From positions 1-41,000 of the forward strand of contig CANFKQ010000002.1 in assembly GCA_947447405.1 (NCBI GenBank): a stretch of 41,000 nt of DNA, written 5' to 3'. Positions 26,428-37,399 of this stretch are shown here, piece after piece. Both the position numbers and the translations under genes were made by a program. The stretch comes from Comamonadaceae bacterium (GTDB taxonomy: Bacteria; Pseudomonadota; Gammaproteobacteria; Burkholderiales; Burkholderiaceae_C). The stretch's first letter is position 1. Each line of letters begins with the position of its first letter. Under the pieces are notes generated by a model, which saw only the letters and a program-made list of their open reading frames with translations, searched no databases and was not told the origin of the DNA.

Positions 26428-27822
26428 ATGACTACACGCACAGAACACGACTCGTTAGGTGGCATTGAGGTGCCAGCAGAAAGGCTTTGGGGCGCGCAAA
26501 CTCAGCGATCTTTTGAGCACTTTCACATCTCTTGCGAGTTGATGCCTTCTGAAGTCGTGCACGCCCTCGCACGTGTCAAAGCTGTCTGCGCCACGGTCAA
26601 TGGCGAACTGGGATTGCTGGCAAAACCCAAAGCCCATGCCATTGCGACAGCCGCCGAAGAAGTGATGTCAGGCCTGCATGCCAAAGAGTTCCCTCTGTCG
26701 GTTTGGCAAACAGGCTCTGGCACCCAAAGCCATATGAACATGAACGAGGTGTTGGCCAACCGTGCGAGTGAATTGCTGGGTGGACCGCGCGGACGCGAGC
26801 GCCTGATTCACCCCAATGACGATGTGAATCTGGGGCAGTCTTCGAATGATATTTTTCCGACCGCCATGCATGTCGCGGCCGTCACGGAAATAGCCAAACA
26901 TTTGCTGCCCAACTTGATGCGTTTGACACAAACCTTGCGTGAAAAATCTGAAGCGTTTCATGACATTTACAAAATCGGACGAACCCATTTACAAGATGCC
27001 ACCCCACTCACCTTGGGGCAAGAAATGTCTGGTTACGTGGCACAGCTGGAACATGCCGCGTCATGCATCGCGCACGCCCTGACATCCATTTACCCCTTGG
27101 CCGTCGGCGGAACGGCGGTTGGCACGGGTCTCAACACCCACCCTGAATTTGGTGAACGCGTGGCGGCGGCTTTGGCGCAATCCACAGGCCTGCCGTTTGT
27201 GAGTGCGTCCAACAAATTTGCAGCGCTCGCGGCGCATGACGGCCTCGTGGCTGTCCACGCCACTTTGAAGGTGCTTGCAGTTGCCTTGATGAAAATCGCC
27301 AATGACATCCGTTGGCTGGCATCTGGGCCACGTTGCGGTCTGGGTGAAATCAGCCTACCGGAAAACGAACCCGGCAGTTCAATCATGCCGGGCAAAGTCA
27401 ACCCCACCCAATCCGAGGCCATCGCCATGCTGGCCTGCCAAGTGATGGGCAACGATGTAGCCATCAGCATGGGGGGCGCTTCTGGAAATTTTGAGCTGAA
27501 TGTTTACAAACCGTTGATGGCCCACAACGTCATGCAAAGCGTGCGTCTGCTCACCGATGGCATGTGCAGCTTTGACACACATTGCGCGCGTGGCATCGAG
27601 CCCCAACGTGAACGGATTGCAGAACTCATGCATCGTTCGCTGATACTGGTGACGGCCTTGGTGCCACACATTGGCTATGACCGCGCCGCTCAAATCGCCA
27701 AACAAGCCCAGCGCGAAGGCACCACCTTGAAAGCAGCCGCCTTGGCCTTGGGCTTCGTGTCTGCGCAAGATTTCGACCGCTGGGTCAAGCCAGAAAATAT
27801 GATTGGCAATCAAAAACAATAG
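26428..27822 (+). CDS. fumC: Class II fumarate hydratase
   Basis: [42 protein letters not shown], signature [16 protein letters not shown]. Confidence 0.94.
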   Translation: MTTRTEHDSLGGIEVPAERLWGAQTQRSFEHFHISCELMPSEVVHALARVKAVCATVNGELGLLAKPKAHAIATAAEEVMSGLHAKEFPLSVWQTGSGTQSHMNMNEVLANRASELLGGPRGRERLIHPNDDVNLGQSSNDIFPTAMHVAAVTEIAKHLLPNLMRLTQTLREKSEAFHDIYKIGRTHLQDATPLTLGQEMSGYVAQLEHAASCIAHALTSIYPLAVGGTAVGTGLNTHPEFGERVAAALAQSTGLPFVSASNKFAALAAHDGLVAVHATLKVLAVALMKIANDIRWLASGPRCGLGEISLPENEPGSSIMPGKVNPTQSEAIAMLACQVMGNDVAISMGGASGNFELNVYKPLMAHNVMQSVRLLTDGMCSFDTHCARGIEPQRERIAELMHRSLILVTALVPHIGYDRAAQIAKQAQREGTTLKAAALALGFVSAQDFDRWVKPENMIGNQKQ

Positions 27823-27884
27823 ATGTACGATGAATTTGTTTGGTCAACTGATCAAGCATCACTACCTTGAAAAAGGAGAAACGT

Positions 27885-28352
27885 ATGTCATCTCTCAAAG
27901 CCTCCATCGTTCGTGCCTGTGTGTCGTCGTGCATCTTGCTGCTCGCCAGCTGCGCCTCCGTTTACGGTGACCCCAACACTGTCAAGCTCAACGCGCAGCT
28001 GACAGGCATGCAAGAAGTCCCGGCTAACCCAAGCATGGGCAAAGGCACGCTTGAAGCCAGCTTCAACAAAGAAACCCAAGAGCTCACATGGACGGTCACC
28101 TACTCGGGGTTGAGTGGTCCCGCCGTGGCAGGGCACTTCCACGGCCCGGCAGCCGCCGGCGCGAATGCAGGTGTCGCGCTGGGTTTCAAAGGCCCGCTTG
28201 ACACCCCCATCAAAGGCAGTGCCATGCTTTCAGCAGAGCAAGCGAAAGATCTGTTGGCCGGCAAGTGGTACGTCAACCTTCACACCAAAGTCAGTCCAGG
28301 TGGCGAGGTTCGTGGACAAGTTCTACCCACAGCACAACGCTCTGCCTACTAG
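27885..28352 (+). CDS. CHRD-domain lipoprotein
   Basis: Lipobox LLLASCAS; KLNAQLTGMQEVPANPSMGKGTLEASFNKETQELTWTVTYSGLSGPAVAGHFHGPA and GGEVRGQV are CHRD features. Confidence 0.88.
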   Translation: MSSLKASIVRACVSSCILLLASCASVYGDPNTVKLNAQLTGMQEVPANPSMGKGTLEASFNKETQELTWTVTYSGLSGPAVAGHFHGPAAAGANAGVALGFKGPLDTPIKGSAMLSAEQAKDLLAGKWYVNLHTKVSPGGEVRGQVLPTAQRSAY

Positions 28353-28370
28353 CCCTCACGCCGAAGGTAA

Positions 28371-28553
28371 GAGCGACAACACGACATCGGTGACATCCTG
28401 CGCGAAAGCCTTGCACACGAGAAAAACGCTTTAAGCGCTTACGACAAGTTGCTGGGCATCCCGAAAAGCAACAACGCCGTGTTGATCGAAGAATATGCGC
28501 GTGGAGTGAGTTTCAGCGGTTCTCTTCAGGTCAATCACGCCTCGCCTCCATGA
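28371..28553 (+). pseudogene. C-terminal remnant of a ferritin/bacterioferritin-like gene
   Basis: Hand translation from 28371 after an in-frame TAA gives ERQHDIGDILRESLAHEKNALSAYDKLLGIPKSNNAVLIEEYARGVSFSGSLQVNHASPP*; no start codon or complete N-terminus. Confidence 0.5.
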
Positions 28554-28588
28554 AAAAAGCGGCTTCGGTCAACCGAGCCGCTTTTTCT
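28553..28588. terminator. Bidirectional Rho-independent terminator
   Basis: AAAAAAGCGGCTTCGGT-CA-ACCGAGCCGCTTTTTCTTT between converging transcription units. Confidence 0.88.
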
Positions 28589-28628
28589 TTGGCCAAGCGC
28601 CTCCTCACAAGGCGCAGGGGCGTACGCG

Positions 28629-29585
28629 TCAAGCGTTGAGTTGCAACTCCAAGTCATGCAGCACTTTGTAGCAAGGCAACACTTGAGCGACGCTGGAGTT
28701 GGGCTCGCGACCTTCTTTGATAGCAGAGAAGAATTCACGGTCTTGCAACTCGATGCCGTTCATGGACACCGCCACTTTGGACACATCGATTTGTTCTTCT
28801 TTGCCGGTGTAGAGGTCGTCGTAACGGGCCAAGTAAGTACCGGTGTCACCGATGTAACGGAAGTAAGTGCCCAAGGGGCCATCGTTGTTGAACGACAAGC
28901 TCAAGGTACAAATCGCCCCGTTGGCAGCTTGCAATTGAATACTCATGTCCATCGCAATACCCAATGCCGGATGGATAGGGCCTTGCACCGCATTGGCTTT
29001 GACGATAGGGCTGCCTGCTTGGTATGCAAACAAATCCACCGTGTGGGCAGCGTGGTGCCACAGCAAGTGGTCGGTCCAGCTACGGGCTTGGCCCAGCGCG
29101 TTCATGTTGGTGCGGCGGAAGAAGTAGGTTTGTACATCCATTTGCTGAATGTTGAATTCGCCCGCTTTGATTTTGTTGTGTACCCATTGGTGGCTGGGGT
29201 TGAAGCGACGGGTGTGACCGCACATCGCAACCAAGCCTTTTTCTTTGGCCACGCGCACCACTTCGTCAGCATCTTTCCAGCTGTCGGCCAAGGGAATTTC
29301 CACTTGCACGTGCTTGCCTGCTTTCAAGCAAGCCAAGCTTTGTGCAGCATGCATCTGTGTAGGTGTGCACAAGATAACGGCATCGACTTCAGGCAAGGCC
29401 AAGCTGTCTGCCAAGTCGGTGGTGACGTGATGGATGCCGTACTTGCCCGCGACTTCTTTCGTTTTTTCCAAATCACGGCTGATCAATGACACAACTTCGA
29501 CGCCATCGATGTTTTTGATGCCGTCCAAGTGTTTGATGCCGAAAGCACCTGCGCCCGCCAAGGCGACTTTGATGGTTTTGCTCAT
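28629..29585 (-). CDS. ligC: 4-carboxy-2-hydroxymuconate-6-semialdehyde dehydrogenase (LigC/PmdC-like)
   Basis: Gfo/Idh-like VALAGAGAFGIKHLDGIKNIDGVEVVSLISRDLEKTKEVAGKYGI; operon context with ligAB and ligI. Confidence 0.88.
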   Translation of the reverse strand: MSKTIKVALAGAGAFGIKHLDGIKNIDGVEVVSLISRDLEKTKEVAGKYGIHHVTTDLADSLALPEVDAVILCTPTQMHAAQSLACLKAGKHVQVEIPLADSWKDADEVVRVAKEKGLVAMCGHTRRFNPSHQWVHNKIKAGEFNIQQMDVQTYFFRRTNMNALGQARSWTDHLLWHHAAHTVDLFAYQAGSPIVKANAVQGPIHPALGIAMDMSIQLQAANGAICTLSLSFNNDGPLGTYFRYIGDTGTYLARYDDLYTGKEEQIDVSKVAVSMNGIELQDREFFSAIKEGREPNSSVAQVLPCYKVLHDLELQLNA

Positions 29586-29636
29586 GTTTTTTTACTCCAG
29601 TTGAGGACAGAGCTGAAGGTCTGTCCCGCAAAGTTA

Positions 29637-30954
<1,318 letters not shown>

Positions 30955-30955
<1 letters not shown>

Positions 30956-31872
30956 TAAAAAGTCTCCTCTGGCCAGTAAAGGCGCATCGGGTTGTCCACC
31001 AACAACTTGCGTTGCTGTTCTGCGGTGGTCGCGATGTGCGGGATGAAATCAACCAGCAGGCCATCATCGGGCATGTGGTCTTTGAGGTTGGGGTGCGGCC
31101 AATCGGTGCCCCAAATCACGCGATCGGGGAACTCGTCCACGATGCGCTTGGCAAAGGGAATCACGTCTTGATAAGCGTTTTGCTCGCCGTTCAAAGCCTT
31201 GGGGCCTGCGACTGACAAACGTTCAGGGCAAGTCACCTTGCTCCACACATTTTTGTGTTCGCGCATGAACTTCACAAACAACTCAAATTCGGGGCCATCC
31301 ACAGGCTTGGTCACATCAGGACGGCCCATGTGGTCCACCACCACGTTGGTCGGCAAAGCGGTGAAGAAGTCCCACAACTCAGGCAAGTCCACGGCTTCAA
31401 AGTAAATCACCACATGCCAGCCAAAGAGCTGGATGCGTTTGGCGATTTCAAGCAATTCGTCTTTCGGTGTGAAGTCCACCAAGCGCTTCACGAAATTAAA
31501 GCGAACACCGCGCACGCCTGCGTCGTGCATGGCTTGCAACTCTTCATCGGTCACGCTGCGCTTGACAGTGGCCACGCCACGCGCTTTGCCGCCAGAGCTG
31601 ACCAAGGCATCCACCATGGCACGGTTGTCTGCACCGTGACATGTGGCTTGCACCACCACATTGCGCGCAAAACCGAGGTGGTCGCGCAAGGCATACAACT
31701 GAGCCTTCGATGCGTCGCACGGTGTGTACTTGCGTTCCGGTGCGTAAGGGAACTCGTTGCCAGGGCCAAACACATGGCAGTGGGCATCGACTGCACCTGC
31801 AGGCAATTTGAATTTAGGCTTGCTGGGGCCGGTGTACCAGTCCATCCAGCCGGGGGTCTTTTGAAACTCCAT
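30955..31872 (-). CDS. ligI: 2-pyrone-4,6-dicarboxylate lactonase
   Basis: GAVDAHCHVFGPGNEFPYAPERKYTPCDA, VWSKVTCPERLS and RVIWGTDWPHPNLKDHMPDDG (amidohydrolase family, LigI-like). Confidence 0.93.
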
Positions 31873-31889
31873 GTTGTTCCTCTTTGTTT

Positions 31890-32864
31890 TTAATCAGGTT
31901 GAATGTTGGCTTCGCGCACCAGCTTGGCATAGCGCAGGCGTTCGGAGCGAATCAAGTGAGTGAACATTTCGGCACTGCCGGGCACCACTTCGCCGCCCAC
32001 CGCATTCATGCGCTCGCGCACGTCTTTGGTTTGCAAGGCTTTTTGCACTTCGGTATGGAGCTTGTTCACGATGGGTTTTGGAGTGGCCGCAGGAGCGACC
32101 AAGCCGTACCACACCGAGGCTTCAAAACCGGCAAAGCCAGATTCAGCAATGGTGGGTACCTCAGGAAAGATGGCGCTGCGGTTGGGACTGAGCACTGCCA
32201 ACACTTTGAGCTTGCCACTCTTGACATGTGGCAACACCTCAAGCGCATTCACTGCCACCAAAGGCAACTGGCCGCCAATCACATCGGTGATGGCGGGTGT
32301 GCCGCCACGGTAAGGAATGTGTTGCAAATCAATGCCAGCTGCGCGCGCAAACAACTCAATCGCCATGTGGGGTGTGGAGCCGTTGCCAGGGCTACCAAAT
32401 GCGATGCTGTTGGGTTTGCCTTTCGCGGCGTCAATCAATTGTTTGATGTTGGTGTACGGCGCATTGGGGTTGGCTGCAATCACCACTGGCACACGACCAA
32501 TGAGTGAAACCGCCACCAAATCGCGCTCGGCATCAAATGGTGCGGGCTGATACAGCGACATGTTGGCGGCCAAGGCATTGGCCGCCAACAACAAAGTGTA
32601 ACCATCGGATTCTGCTGTGACCACCGACTTCACAGCAATGTTAGTACCTGCACCTGGTTTGTTTTCCACCACAACAGGCTGGCCCATGCTGGTCGAGAGG
32701 CTTTGGCCGATGGTACGTGCCACCACGTCCACAGCACCCCCTGCGGCATAGCCCACCACAACCTTGATCGGTTTGGTGGGGTAGTTTTGGGCGAGCGACA
32801 AAGTCGCCACACAAGAGGTCAACAGAATCAAACTCAAACGTTTCAACATGGTGGTCGTCCTCAC
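31890..32864 (-). CDS. Bug/TctC-family tripartite tricarboxylate transporter substrate-binding protein
   Basis: Signal peptide; YPTKPIKVVVGYAAGGAVDVVARTIGQSLSTSMGQPVVVENKPGAGTNIA. Confidence 0.95.
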   Translation of the reverse strand: MRTTTMLKRLSLILLTSCVATLSLAQNYPTKPIKVVVGYAAGGAVDVVARTIGQSLSTSMGQPVVVENKPGAGTNIAVKSVVTAESDGYTLLLAANALAANMSLYQPAPFDAERDLVAVSLIGRVPVVIAANPNAPYTNIKQLIDAAKGKPNSIAFGSPGNGSTPHMAIELFARAAGIDLQHIPYRGGTPAITDVIGGQLPLVAVNALEVLPHVKSGKLKVLAVLSPNRSAIFPEVPTIAESGFAGFEASVWYGLVAPAATPKPIVNKLHTEVQKALQTKDVRERMNAVGGEVVPGSAEMFTHLIRSERLRYAKLVREANIQPD

Positions 32865-32866
32865 AA

Positions 32867-33868
32867 TTAGTCCAAAGACACTTGGGCTTTTTTGATGATG
32901 CCGCCAAAGCGGGTGGATTCAGCCTGAATGTAGGCATTCAGCTGTTCACGGTTGAGCGTGAATGGCTCGTAGGCGAACGATGCAAACTTCTCACGCACAT
33001 CGGGTTCAGCCAAGGCTTTTTCGATGTCGCGTTGAATTTTGTCGGTCACCGCTTTGGATAATCCACGCGGTGCGGCGATGGTGGTCCAGCCACTCACCTC
33101 AAAACCTGCGGGACCACCTGACTCGCCAATGGTGGGCACGTTGGGGAATGCGCTCACACGCTTGGGCGCAGCCACCGCCAAATATTGCAACTTGCCTGCG
33201 CGGTACATGGCACCTGCTGTGGCGTTCGAGCCCAACGCAAACGACAGTTCGCGATTGGCCACGCCGGTGTAGAGCATGCTGGTTTCTTTGTAAATCACGT
33301 GTTGCATGTCCGTGCCTGTGACCGACTCAAACAAGGCTGAGCCCAAATGCACGGGGTTGCCCACAGACCAAGAGCCGTAGTTCAACTGCCCCGGATGTGC
33401 TTTGGCGTCGGCAATCAAGTCAGACACTTTTTTATATTTGCTGTCCGTGGCGACGGTCACAAAAAAGTAGGTTTTAAACAAAGGTGCCAAAGGCTCGAAA
33501 TCGGCCTTGGTGTCATAAGGCAGCTTTTTAAACAAATGCGGATAGGCCGACAAATGCACGCTGTCGAGTTGGATCAAGTCATGGCCATCCGTCGCACCAC
33601 GCTTGAAAGCATCAATCGCGATGAAGCCATTGCCACCAGGCTTGTTCTCCACGACCACAGGCTTGCCCCACGTGCGTGACAGCTTATCCGCCACCAAACG
33701 CAACACGCCCTCAGGACCGCTACCCACAGGAAACGGCGTGAGGATGCGCACAGGTTTGGTGGGAAAGTCTTGGGCGTGCGCGGGCAGACCGCACAGCGCC
33801 AAAGTTCCCAATGCCGCAGCGACGAGCAGTTGGCGTTTACAGGGGTGTGTCATGAAGCAAGTTTTCAA
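32867..33868 (-). CDS. Bug/TctC-family tripartite tricarboxylate transporter substrate-binding protein
   Basis: Signal peptide; FPTKPVRILTPFPVGSGPEGVLRLVADKLSRTWGKPVVVENKPGGNGFIA. Confidence 0.95.
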   Translation of the reverse strand: MKTCFMTHPCKRQLLVAAALGTLALCGLPAHAQDFPTKPVRILTPFPVGSGPEGVLRLVADKLSRTWGKPVVVENKPGGNGFIAIDAFKRGATDGHDLIQLDSVHLSAYPHLFKKLPYDTKADFEPLAPLFKTYFFVTVATDSKYKKVSDLIADAKAHPGQLNYGSWSVGNPVHLGSALFESVTGTDMQHVIYKETSMLYTGVANRELSFALGSNATAGAMYRAGKLQYLAVAAPKRVSAFPNVPTIGESGGPAGFEVSGWTTIAAPRGLSKAVTDKIQRDIEKALAEPDVREKFASFAYEPFTLNREQLNAYIQAESTRFGGIIKKAQVSLD

Positions 33869-33879
33869 AGTCGTCGAAA

Positions 33880-34563
33880 TTAATCGATGTACTTTAAGCC
33901 TGCAGCAGCCAAGGGCTCGCGCATTTTGTACATATCGAGGCCCAAGACGCCTGAAGCCAACTTGTCGCGTTTCTCGCCTTCAAAGCTTTCACGTTTTTGC
34001 GCGGCAGCCAAAGTTTCTGCGGCACGTGCAGCGGGCACGCAGACCACGCCGTCGTCGTCCGCCACGATGACGTCACCGGGCGTGACCAACATGCCAGCGC
34101 ACACCACGGGGATGTTGACGGAACCAATGGTGGCCTTGATGGTGCCTTTGCTGCTGATGGCTTTGCTCCACACGGGGAAGTTCATACGTTGCAGCTCTTT
34201 CACATCGCGTACACCGGCATCGATGATGAGGGCGCGCGCGCCACGCGCTTGGAACGATGTGGCCAACAAATCGCCAAAGTAACCGTCGGTGCACTCTGCG
34301 GTGATAGCCGCGACCACGATGTCGCCAGGTTGAATTTGTTCAGCGGCTACGTGCATCATCCAGTTGTCGCCGGGGTGTAAGAGTACGGTCACCGCAGTAC
34401 CCGACACTTGCGCGCCTGCGTAAATGGGGCGCATATACGGCTTGAGCAAGCCGACACGGCCCATGGCTTCGTGCACAGTGGCCGAACCCAATGCGGCCAA
34501 GCCGTCTGCTGCTGCGCGATCTGCGCGTTTGATGTTGCGATACACAACGCCGAGTTCGTACAT
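33880..34563 (-). CDS. ligK: 4-carboxy-4-hydroxy-2-oxoadipate aldolase/oxaloacetate decarboxylase (RraA-like fold)
   Basis: [91 protein letters not shown]. Confidence 0.94.
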   Translation of the reverse strand: MYELGVVYRNIKRADRAAADGLAALGSATVHEAMGRVGLLKPYMRPIYAGAQVSGTAVTVLLHPGDNWMMHVAAEQIQPGDIVVAAITAECTDGYFGDLLATSFQARGARALIIDAGVRDVKELQRMNFPVWSKAISSKGTIKATIGSVNIPVVCAGMLVTPGDVIVADDDGVVCVPAARAAETLAAAQKRESFEGEKRDKLASGVLGLDMYKMREPLAAAGLKYID

Positions 34564-34584
34564 AAAAGTCTCCTGAAAATTGAA

Positions 34585-35619
34585 TTAACGGCCTTGCGAT
34601 TTGAGCTTGGTGTCCAAGCGCGAAAAAACGCGACGCGCGTTGCCCTCGTACACCTGATGGCGCTCGTCAGCATTGAGGTTGAGCGTGGACTCGATGTAGC
34701 GCTTGGTATCGTCGTAGTAGTGGCCAGTTTCTGGGTCAATGCCACGGACCGCACCAATCATCTCGGACGCGAACATGATGTTCTTCACTGGAATCACTTT
34801 GGTCAACAAGTCGATGCCAGGCTGGTGGTACACGCAGGTGTCAAAGTAAATGTTGTTCATCAAGTGCTCAGACAGCAAAGGCTTTTTCAGCTCTTGCGCC
34901 AAGCCACGGAAACGGCCCCAGTGATAAGGCACAGCGCCGCCGCCGTGAGGAATCAAAAACTTCAAGGTGGGGAAGTCTTTGAACAAATCAGAGGTCAAGC
35001 ACTGCATGAAGGCCGTGGTGTCGGCGTTCAAATAATGCGCGCCCGTCGTGTGGAAGCAGCCATTGCAGCTGGTCGACACGTGAATCATGGCGGGTATGTC
35101 GTACTCGACCATCTTTTCGTAGATGGGGTACCACGCCTTGTCGGCCAGCGAGGGCGATGTCCAGTGGCCTCCTGATGGATCGGGGTTGAGGTTGATACCG
35201 ACGTTGCCGTATTGCTCCACGCACTTGACCAGTTCGGGAATGCAAGTGGCGGGGTCCACGCCAGGTGACTGGGGCAACATGGCCGCAGGCACGAAGTTGT
35301 TGGGGAACAACTCAGCCACACGAAAGCACAGCTCATTACAAATGGCCGCCCATGTGGATGACACTTGGAAGTCACCAATGTGGTGAGCCATGAAGCTGGC
35401 ACGGGGACTGAAGATGGTGATGTCAGAGCCGCGCTCCTTCATCTTGGCAAGTTGATTGGTCTCAATGGTTTCGCGCAACTCGTCATCGCTGATTTTGAGC
35501 TCAGACACTTTGGGCATAGACGCGGGGTCTTTGATGCCAGCGATTTGTTTGTTACGCCATTCTTCCAAAGCCTTGGGCGCGGTGGTGTAGTGACCGTGGA
35601 CGTCGATGATGAGAGACAT
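34585..35619 (-). CDS. ligJ: 4-oxalomesaconate hydratase (amidohydrolase family)
   Basis: MSLIIDVHGHYTTAPKALEEWRNKQIAG, FLIPHGGGAVPYHWGRFRGLAQEL, NIMFASEMIGAVRGIDPETGHYYDDTKRYIE. Confidence 0.94.
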   Translation of the reverse strand: MSLIIDVHGHYTTAPKALEEWRNKQIAGIKDPASMPKVSELKISDDELRETIETNQLAKMKERGSDITIFSPRASFMAHHIGDFQVSSTWAAICNELCFRVAELFPNNFVPAAMLPQSPGVDPATCIPELVKCVEQYGNVGINLNPDPSGGHWTSPSLADKAWYPIYEKMVEYDIPAMIHVSTSCNGCFHTTGAHYLNADTTAFMQCLTSDLFKDFPTLKFLIPHGGGAVPYHWGRFRGLAQELKKPLLSEHLMNNIYFDTCVYHQPGIDLLTKVIPVKNIMFASEMIGAVRGIDPETGHYYDDTKRYIESTLNLNADERHQVYEGNARRVFSRLDTKLKSQGR

Positions 35620-35648
35620 GAATACCCCTTACAAAATGAAATTTAAAA

Positions 35649-36365
35649 TTAAAGCCAGTCCATGCCTTGCTTGCGCTTGACGTTTTCCACGCCAACCGAA
35701 GCCAGGAACTGCAGAAAAGATTGCACCGCCGCCATACGCGCTGCGTCATGAGCAATGACTGCGGGAATGCCCGAGGAAAACGTGGTGATGAACGCCACAT
35801 CCGCAGGCAAGGTGCCCAGCACATCAATGCCGGGCAAGGCAATGAGTTCGCTCAACTGTTGGAAACCCAAAGCCGCTTTGCCACTCGCCACCAAAGCGCC
35901 CACAGGCGTTCCGGGGGGTGGCACAACGATGCGGGCTTTCACCACATCGGCAATGCCCCAACGCTCGAAAAGTTTTTCAAGGTACACACCACTTGGACCG
36001 GTGGAGTAGCTGAGCGTCGGGCTGGCCAACACAGCGGTTTTCACAGCGGCTTCGTCGCTCAGATCCGGGCGCTCCGCACCCGCTTGCACCGCCACAGCCA
36101 CTGGTGAACGCACCCAGTCGCAACGCGAACCGATTTGTACATGACCAGAGGTGATCAAGCGCTCAATAGCATCAGAGGCCAAGAGCACCATGTCAAATGC
36201 TTCGCCCGTTTGCACACGCTTAGCAGCATCCACACCACCCACAGATTCGATCTGTACCGACACACCGGTTTGTGCAAAGTAGGCCTGCGTCAATTCGGCC
36301 AACAAAGCCTTGGTGGCCATGGACGAAATACCGCGGAGCACGAGTAATGGAGAGGATGTTTGCAT
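35649..36365 (-). CDS. ModA-like substrate-binding domain protein without an obvious signal peptide
   Basis: LLVLRGISSMATKALLAELTQAYFAQTGVSVQIESVGGVDAAKRVQTGEAFDMVLLASDAIERLITSGHV and STGPSGVYLEKLFERWGI; the N-terminus MQTSSPLLVLRG starts directly in the domain. Confidence 0.85.
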   Translation of the reverse strand: MQTSSPLLVLRGISSMATKALLAELTQAYFAQTGVSVQIESVGGVDAAKRVQTGEAFDMVLLASDAIERLITSGHVQIGSRCDWVRSPVAVAVQAGAERPDLSDEAAVKTAVLASPTLSYSTGPSGVYLEKLFERWGIADVVKARIVVPPPGTPVGALVASGKAALGFQQLSELIALPGIDVLGTLPADVAFITTFSSGIPAVIAHDAARMAAVQSFLQFLASVGVENVKRKQGMDWL

Positions 36366-36434
36366 GCGAACGATTCTAGAGATTTACCTCAAGAAAGCAC
36401 TTCAAAGGGACAACTAGCTGCTATAACGTTTTTA

Positions 36435-36455
36435 AATAACAGACAATAGGTTATT
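36435..36455. promoter_or_regulatory. Candidate LysR-type regulator binding site
   Basis: Perfect IR AATAAC-N9-GTTATT, 16 bp upstream of the LysR start and between divergent genes. Confidence 0.55.
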
Positions 36456-36471
36456 CAAATTCGAGAATCTC

Positions 36472-37392
36472 ATGGAACTCAAACAAATCGAATCATTTGT
36501 GCGTGTGGCCGAGCTGGGGAGCTTCACCAAAGCGGCACAAGCCTTGAACATTCCCCAACCCCTGTTGAGCCGCCATGTGCGCCAGCTGGAGGTGGAATTG
36601 CATCAAAACTTGCTGATGCGCAATGGCCGTGGCGTAACTGTGACCGAAGCTGGCTTGGTCATGCTGGAGCACGGGCGTGGCATCTTGCACCAAGTTGCAG
36701 TGGCTCAAGAAGAGCTGGGCTCGGTGCGAGGCGCCTTAGCAGGACGTGTGTCCATTGGCTTGCCCCCTAGCTTGTCCAAGCTGGTCACCGTGCCTCTGAC
36801 CATGGCGTTTCGCAAAACCTTGCCGCATGCCCAGTTGTCGCTCACTGAAGGCTTTTCTGTGTTGATGGTGGAGAGCTTACGTGCTGGCCGCCTCGACATG
36901 GCAGTGCTCTACAACCCTGCGCCCTCCCCCGATTTGGAATTGACCGTGCTGCACGAAGACACCTTGGTGTTGATAGCCGGAAAAAAGAGTCAACCTATGA
37001 CGGGCAACACAGCACTGACAAGCGTGGTGCAACTGGCCGATTTGGCCAAGCTGCCCCTCATCGCACCAAGCCGCCCGAATGCATTTCGCTTGTTGATTGA
37101 CACCGAGATGCTGCGCATCAACTGCAAGCCCAACATCATGCTAGAAATTGATGGCTTGAACGCGATTTTGGAATTGGTCAAAGAAGGCTTGGGCTACGCT
37201 GTGTTGCCTGCCTACACGCTCAGCAACTTTGCAAAGCCCGAAGACTTCACCACGCATCGTGTGGCAAAACCCAAACTCATGAGCCAACTCATGCTGGTGT
37301 GGTCAGCACGCCGTCCGATGACCGCGACTCACAAAGCTGCCATGCAACTCACACAAGACGTGGTAACCCAGGCGCTGCAGGCCAACAGCTAA
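36472..37392 (+). CDS. LysR-family transcriptional regulator, probable pmd/lig operon regulator
   Basis: MELKQIESFVRVAELGSFTKAAQALNIPQPLLSRHVRQLEVELHQNLLMRNGRGVTVTEAG. Confidence 0.93.
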   Translation: MELKQIESFVRVAELGSFTKAAQALNIPQPLLSRHVRQLEVELHQNLLMRNGRGVTVTEAGLVMLEHGRGILHQVAVAQEELGSVRGALAGRVSIGLPPSLSKLVTVPLTMAFRKTLPHAQLSLTEGFSVLMVESLRAGRLDMAVLYNPAPSPDLELTVLHEDTLVLIAGKKSQPMTGNTALTSVVQLADLAKLPLIAPSRPNAFRLLIDTEMLRINCKPNIMLEIDGLNAILELVKEGLGYAVLPAYTLSNFAKPEDFTTHRVAKPKLMSQLMLVWSARRPMTATHKAAMQLTQDVVTQALQANS

Positions 37393-37399
37393 ACTGTAT

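Noticed and set aside
24949-26448. 499-aa minus-strand ORF antisense to the 24646-26421 flavoprotein
   Set aside because: Fully antisense to a strongly conserved flavoprotein; composition (His/Ala/Gly/Val rich, no recognisable domain) is typical of a shadow ORF in GC-rich coding DNA.
28641-29489. 282-aa plus-strand ORF opposite ligC
   Set aside because: Shadow ORF antisense to a clear Gfo/Idh-type gene.
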